DNA of 38,560 bases, taken from CAZRZN01 sp964604565. Lineage in GTDB: Bacteria; Pseudomonadota; Alphaproteobacteria; Rhodobacterales; Rhodobacteraceae. The DNA is taken from positions 1 to 38,560 of the forward strand of contig CAZRZN010000012.1 in assembly GCA_964604565.1 (NCBI GenBank), in the 5' to 3' direction. Positions 34,811 through 38,560 of this stretch are shown here, one piece after another. Numbering within the stretch: position 1 is the first letter of the stretch; each line of letters begins with the position of its first letter. The notes under the pieces were generated by a model that searched no databases, had not been told where the DNA came from, and saw only the letters and a list, made by a program, of their open reading frames with translations. The translations under genes and the position numbers were made by a program.

Positions 34811-35803
34811 TCAGCTTTCGATGTTGGTGCCGAAGTCTAGCGTGGTGGCACGGGTGCGGGCATGGGTGGCGATCGCTGTATCCTGCACGCCCGTGCCCGT
34901 GAGGTCTGCGATGGTGATCTGGTCGGGGGTGGTCCGACCGGGCGCAATGCCAGCGACGATGGCACCCAGTTCGGGAAAGTCGGCGTCGGGCCCGATCAAT
35001 CCGGCGTCGATGGCGCTGCGCAACTCTCCCATGGTGCGGGTCTGGCTCAACCGGTCGGGGATGTAAAGATCGGCACGGATAAGGCAGGCTGTCTCCAACT
35101 CGCCCTTGTTGTGCTGGTCGGATCCCATCGCCGTGATGTGCTGGCCGGGCCTCAGCCAGTCGGCCTTCAGGAGCGGGGAGGTCGCCGGGGTCGTCGTGAC
35201 GATCACATCCGCACCGGAGACGGCTGTCTCCGCATCCGTCGAGGCGGTCACCGCGAAACCGAGGTCAGCACTCAGGTCGGCGGCCAGTGCCTCGGCAGCG
35301 TTGGCATTGCGGGACCAGATGGTGGCGCTTCTGATCGGTCGCACAAGGCAGAGCGCCTTGAGTTGCAGGCGGGCCTGCATGCCGGACCCGAGGATCGTGG
35401 CGCGCGCCGCATCCTGCCGGGCAAGATGCCGAGCCGCGACCGCCCCCGCAGCGGCTGTCCGCACATCTGTCAGATACCCGTTGTCGAGCAGCAGCGCCTC
35501 CAACTGGCCGGTTCTGGCGGAAAACAGGATCATCAGCCCGGAAGTCGAGGGCAGCCCGATCTTGGGATTGTCGAAGAACCCCGGCGAGACCTTGAGGGCG
35601 AAACTGTCGAGGCCCGGCACATAGGCTGTCTTGACGTCGATCTCACCATTGAACTCCTCGATCGCCATCGACAGGATCGGCGGCATCACCACATGACCGC
35701 CGGCAAGCGCGCGAAAGCCGCCCTCGACCACATCGATGGCCTCAAGATCCAGCGCCACGGCCTTGCGCAAATCGGCCTCTGTCAGGACGTTGATCGTCGG
35801 CAT
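34811..35803 (-). CDS. eutC: EutC, ornithine cyclodeaminase-like protein of ectoine utilisation
   Basis: A 330-aa member of the ornithine cyclodeaminase/mu-crystallin family (NAD(P)-dependent). It shows LKVSPGFFDNP and LDNGYLTDVRTAAAGAVAA (about 106-124), then the Rossmann element ATILGSGMQARLQL (about 133-148) and VIVTTTPATSPLL. In the ectoine operon EutABC are thought to convert 5-hydroxyectoine to ectoine; the exact step of EutC is not firmly settled. The start ATG at 35803 shares one base with the eutB stop (TGATG), so it is translationally coupled. doeA begins 3 nt after its stop. Confidence 0.92.
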   Translation of the reverse strand: MPTINVLTEADLRKAVALDLEAIDVVEGGFRALAGGHVVMPPILSMAIEEFNGEIDVKTAYVPGLDSFALKVSPGFFDNPKIGLPSTSGLMILFSARTGQLEALLLDNGYLTDVRTAAAGAVAARHLARQDAARATILGSGMQARLQLKALCLVRPIRSATIWSRNANAAEALAADLSADLGFAVTASTDAETAVSGADVIVTTTPATSPLLKADWLRPGQHITAMGSDQHNKGELETACLIRADLYIPDRLSQTRTMGELRSAIDAGLIGPDADFPELGAIVAGIAPGRTTPDQITIADLTGTGVQDTAIATHARTRATTLDFGTNIES

Positions 35804-36831
35804 CAGCTGTTCTCCTGCGTCAGGTCGACGTCTTCGCCGGAAATGATCCTGTGATGCAGCGCCATGTCAATATTGCCGCCGCTCAGCAGGACCATGGTCG
35901 GACCGCAAAGCGTGACCTTGTCGGCAAGGATTGCCCCCACGCCCACCGCGCCGGATCCTTCGACGATCTGCCGCTCTGCCCAGTAGCAGTGGCGGATCGC
36001 CCGGGCGATTTCCACCTCTGTCACCAGAACCACCTCATCCACCAGATCGCGCACCATGGCAAAGGTATACCGGTTGTCCTGTCCGATGCCGCCGCCAAGG
36101 CTGTCGGCCAGCGTCGCAAGCTCCGTGACCTCCACCGGGCGACCTGCCGTCAGGCTGGCGTGCATCGCGGCGCCGCGTTCCATGGACACACCGATGACGC
36201 GGACGCCGGGGCGCCGCGCCTTGAGCGCCGCGGCCACGCCGGAGATCAGACCGCCGCCCGAGATCTGGATCAGCACGGTTTCGACTTCGGGCATTGCCTC
36301 TGCGATCTCGATGCCAAGGGTGCCTTGGCCGGTGATGATGTCGGGGTGATCGAAGGGCGGGATCATCGTCATTCCCTCTGCCACCAATGCGTCGACGCGG
36401 TGTTGCGCCTCATCCTGGCTGCGGCCGCTGATGACCACCTCGGCGCCTTCGCCGCGGATCGCCTCGACCTTGTTGCGCGGCACGAGGGTGGACATGACGA
36501 TGACGCAGCGCACGCCCGCATTGGCGCAGGCCCTTGCCAGTCCGCGTCCGTGGTTGCCGGTGGAGACACCCACGACGCCCGCAGCGCGTTGGGCCGCCGT
36601 CAGCCGGGTCACCGCGTTGGATGCGCCGCGAAACTTGAAACTTCCGCTGCGCTGGTGGTGCTCCAGCTTGAGCCGCACGGGCACGCCCGTCCGCTCCGAC
36701 AGGGACGGCGAGGGCTCGACCGGGGTTGGACGGATCATGTCCGCAATCCTGTGCTGTGCGCTCTCTATCTCTTGCAGATTTATCCTTACGGGGGCGTCCG
36801 CGGTCAGGACGGGCAGGTTAGCGGCGTTCAT
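35803..36831 (-). CDS. eutB: EutB, threonine dehydratase-like PLP enzyme of ectoine utilisation
   Basis: A 342-aa fold-type II PLP enzyme. The PLP lysine is Lys66 in RSGSFKFRGASNAV, the asparagine loop is GVSTGNHGRGLA (about 88-99) and the phosphate-binding glycine loop is SGGGLISG (191-198). The sequence resembles threonine/serine dehydratase but is about the size of the catalytic part only, with no ACT regulatory domain. In this operon it is EutB, proposed to act on hydroxyectoine. The start at 36831 overlaps the eutA stop (ATGA) and its stop touches the eutC start; a longer frame to 36921 only duplicates eutA sequence out of frame. Confidence 0.92.
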   Translation of the reverse strand: MNAANLPVLTADAPVRINLQEIESAQHRIADMIRPTPVEPSPSLSERTGVPVRLKLEHHQRSGSFKFRGASNAVTRLTAAQRAAGVVGVSTGNHGRGLARACANAGVRCVIVMSTLVPRNKVEAIRGEGAEVVISGRSQDEAQHRVDALVAEGMTMIPPFDHPDIITGQGTLGIEIAEAMPEVETVLIQISGGGLISGVAAALKARRPGVRVIGVSMERGAAMHASLTAGRPVEVTELATLADSLGGGIGQDNRYTFAMVRDLVDEVVLVTEVEIARAIRHCYWAERQIVEGSGAVGVGAILADKVTLCGPTMVLLSGGNIDMALHHRIISGEDVDLTQENS

Positions 36832-37616
36832 GAGGCGACGCGCTCGGACATGTCGCTGGCAAACAGCAGGCCCGGGGCGCCCGTTGCGGGCGTCAGTCCG
36901 GCGTGGCCCAGCATCTGCCACAGCGCCGCCTGATTGGAGGACACGACGGGCTTGCCCAGTTTCGCCTCCAGCGCGTTGATCAGTCCAACGGCGGGCAGGG
37001 CGGTGCAGGACAGGAAGATGGCCTCTGCCTCTGCCGTGTCCGCCGCCTCGACCGCCTCGGTGATGGTATCCGGGGAAATGCGGGCCATGTCCCTGTCGTC
37101 CTCAAGGCCGAGAGAGACACACTTGATGATTTCCAGCCCGTGTTCGTTGAAATAGCGGATCACCGGCCGGGTCGTTTCCGGCAGATAGGGTGTCACCAGC
37201 GCGACCCGCCGCACGCCAAGCTTCTGGAATGCCGCCAATGCCGCAGCAGAGGGCGTGACCACCGGGACCCCGGGGCGGGAGGCATGGATTGCCTCCGCGA
37301 TGGCCGCGTCTCCGATCACGATGGAGGCGGCCGTGCAGGAATAATAGATCGCCGCCAGCGGCTCTGACGGCAGGATCAGCGCGGCGGCCTGTGTCAGGAA
37401 TGGCCCCATCAGGCGCAGGTTCTCCGGGGTTGTCGGGTTCTGAAAGCTGACCCGCGTCACGTGGACGGCCGCCTGATCCGCGGGGACAAGGCGCGCCGCG
37501 TCACGTTCCGTGGTCAGGTCCGTCGAGAGGACGATGATCCCCATACGGGAAACCGCGCTGGCAGGGTCCAGCCTGACAGGAGGGCCGGAATGCATGACGT
37601 CGCCAGATTGCACCAT
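36828..37616 (-). CDS. eutA: EutA, Asp/Glu/hydantoin racemase-like protein of ectoine utilisation
   Basis: A 262-aa racemase-superfamily enzyme related to maleate isomerase and arylmalonate decarboxylase. The two catalytic-type cysteines are in IYYSCTAASIVIG (N-terminal half) and AIFLSCTALPAVG (C-terminal half). It also has VPVVTPSAAALAAFQKLGVRRVALVTPY. In the ectoine operon EutA is the first of the three proteins assigned to hydroxyectoine conversion. The start at 37616 has AGGAG 4 nt upstream, which overlaps the usp stop region; its end overlaps eutB by ATGA. Confidence 0.91.
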   Translation of the reverse strand: MVQSGDVMHSGPPVRLDPASAVSRMGIIVLSTDLTTERDAARLVPADQAAVHVTRVSFQNPTTPENLRLMGPFLTQAAALILPSEPLAAIYYSCTAASIVIGDAAIAEAIHASRPGVPVVTPSAAALAAFQKLGVRRVALVTPYLPETTRPVIRYFNEHGLEIIKCVSLGLEDDRDMARISPDTITEAVEAADTAEAEAIFLSCTALPAVGLINALEAKLGKPVVSSNQAALWQMLGHAGLTPATGAPGLLFASDMSERVAS

Positions 37617-37623
37617 GGAGCTC

Positions 37624-38061
37624 CTAGACGATCATTACCGGACAGGCGGATGTGCCGGTCACCTTGTGGGAGACACTGCCCAGCAGATACGCCTCTGCCG
37701 AGCCCATGCCGCGCCCGCCCATCACGATCAGATCCGCGTCCTTTTCCTTGGCAAAGGACACGATTCCGCGGGCGACAGGGCCATTCTTGACAAAGGCGTG
37801 CGGATCCTCCGCGCCGGACGTCAGCGCGTGGGTTTTGGCGTGTTCACCAACCTCCACGGCGTATTCCCGCATGATCTCATCCATGGGCCGGGGTTCGTCC
37901 CCGCGCACCATGGAAAAAGACGCCTCCAACAGCGAATGGTGCCGATAGATCGTCAGGATGGACAGGCGTGCGCCGGTCAGGCGACACAGCGCCACCGCCT
38001 TGTCGAGCGCTTGCAACGCATTGGGCGACCCGTCCACCGGGACAAGGATATGTTTGAACAT
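37624..38061 (-). CDS. usp: Universal stress protein of the ectoine TRAP operon
   Basis: A 145-aa UspA-fold protein with the N-terminal strand MFKHILVPVDGSPNALQALD and the ATP-binding loop DLIVMGGRGMGSAEAYLLGSVSHKV, close to the G-2x-G-9x-G-S/T pattern, so it probably binds ATP. A USP gene (TeaD type) commonly accompanies ectoine TRAP transporters and is thought to modulate uptake. The start at 38061 follows the permease stop by 11 bp with GGGGG upstream. eutA follows with 7 bp. Confidence 0.92.
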   Translation of the reverse strand: MFKHILVPVDGSPNALQALDKAVALCRLTGARLSILTIYRHHSLLEASFSMVRGDEPRPMDEIMREYAVEVGEHAKTHALTSGAEDPHAFVKNGPVARGIVSFAKEKDADLIVMGGRGMGSAEAYLLGSVSHKVTGTSACPVMIV

Positions 38062-38072
38062 GGCGTTGCCCC

Positions 38073-38560
38073 CTATTTGGCAAAGGCCAGGTCGCGCAGG
38101 AAGAGCGCGATCTGCGGAAAGAAGATCAGGGCGACGGACACGCTCAGCAGGATCAGGATAAAGGGCGGCGTTCCGCGGACGACGTCCATATACGGTCGCT
38201 TGAACACCGCGATGGCGGTGAAGATATCGCAGCCAAAGGGCGGCGTGGCAGATCCGATCGCAACCTGAAGCGTGATCACGATGCCCACCAGAACCGGGTC
38301 CAGCCCGACAGAGTTGACCACCGGTGCAAAGATCGGAACCAACACCAGAATGACCACGATCGGATCGACGAACATGCATCCCACGAAAAAGGCGATTGAG
38401 ATGACGAAGAGGACGCCATACTGGCCCATTTCGTCGATCCCGATGGAGCCAAGGATCGCCTGCGGGATCTGCGCGAAGGAGATCACCCAGGAAAACGCCG
38501 CGCCAGCCGCCACGAGGATGAACACGACAGCCGTGATCAGGCCGGTGGATTTCGCCGTGG
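38073..38560 (-). CDS. uehC: TRAP transporter large permease subunit UehC, partial (runs off right edge)
   Basis: Only the C-terminal 161 or so residues are inside the window; the frame is open through base 38560. It is a polytopic DctM-type membrane protein with segments FILVAAGAAFSWVISF, YGVLFVISIAFFVGCMFVDP, VVILVLVPIFAPVV, IVITLQVAIGSATPPFG and ILILLSVSVALIFFPQI. The GSATPPFG and FVDP elements are typical of TRAP large subunits. The downstream usp-eutABC-doeAB order identifies it as the ectoine/hydroxyectoine importer UehC; the small permease and binding protein should lie just outside. Confidence 0.92.
   Translation of the reverse strand, partial: TAKSTGLITAVVFILVAAGAAFSWVISFAQIPQAILGSIGIDEMGQYGVLFVISIAFFVGCMFVDPIVVILVLVPIFAPVVNSVGLDPVLVGIVITLQVAIGSATPPFGCDIFTAIAVFKRPYMDVVRGTPPFILILLSVSVALIFFPQIALFLRDLAFAK

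Noticed and set aside
1..38560. CRISPR arrays, tRNA or rRNA genes, transposases, integrases, attachment sites
   Set aside because: Looked for on both strands by eye; no regularly spaced repeats, tRNA-like arms or mobile-element proteins were found.

Overview
The window looks like a chromosomal segment of a marine alphaproteobacterium of the Rhodobacteraceae (Roseobacter group). This rests on the high GC content, the style of the proteins (MatB, DUF2339, TIGR01620, DUF3726), an ectoine-utilisation operon in the layout known from roseobacters, and two copies of a GC-rich double-hairpin repeat ending in TATTT and GAAGAAG. I saw no rRNA, tRNA, CRISPR array, transposase or integrase.

Layout. Bases 1-640 are visibly lower in GC (about 50%) and hold an unrecognised partial gene plus a doubtful small ORF. 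Next come a frameshifted GH13 sucrose-phosphorylase-like gene, trmO (tRNA t6A methyltransferase), matB (malonyl-CoA synthetase), a divergent pair of a hybrid histidine kinase and a LuxR-type response regulator, ileS, a 0.8-kb gene-free stretch, an FAD monooxygenase, a giant DUF2339 membrane protein, the ycjX / GNAT / ycjF-like operon with overlapping genes, and truA. This part is mostly ordinary core genome.

From 20949 to the right edge the content is metabolic and accessory. Bases 20949-31428 are all on the minus strand. In transcription order they encode cyanophycinase (cphB), cyanophycin synthetase (cphA), an orphan ATP-grasp ligase, a CocE/S15-type serine hydrolase, three unrecognised proteins (72 aa, 550 aa, DUF3726) and a phytanoyl-CoA-dioxygenase-like enzyme. 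Divergent from cphB is an isoaspartyl peptidase (iaaA type), which would split the beta-Asp-Arg dipeptides that cyanophycinase releases. Synthesis, depolymerisation and final hydrolysis of the nitrogen polymer are therefore together around one 191-bp divergent control region that carries a dyad.

Converging on iaaA is the ectoine/5-hydroxyectoine utilisation operon, read from the right edge leftward: uehC (partial TRAP permease), usp, eutA, eutB, eutC, doeA (eutD), doeB (eutE). The genes are tightly packed or overlapping. The usual tail (asnC, ssd/doeC, atf/doeD), which would convert diaminobutyrate to aspartate, is not next to doeB; the cyanophycin locus is there instead. Ectoine breakdown normally ends in aspartate, and aspartate is the backbone monomer of cyanophycin, so the two modules could form a scavenge-and-store route for nitrogen. 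That link is inference.

The best candidate for something undescribed is the cyanophycin locus with its ATP-grasp ligase, S15-type hydrolase and downstream proteins of unknown function.
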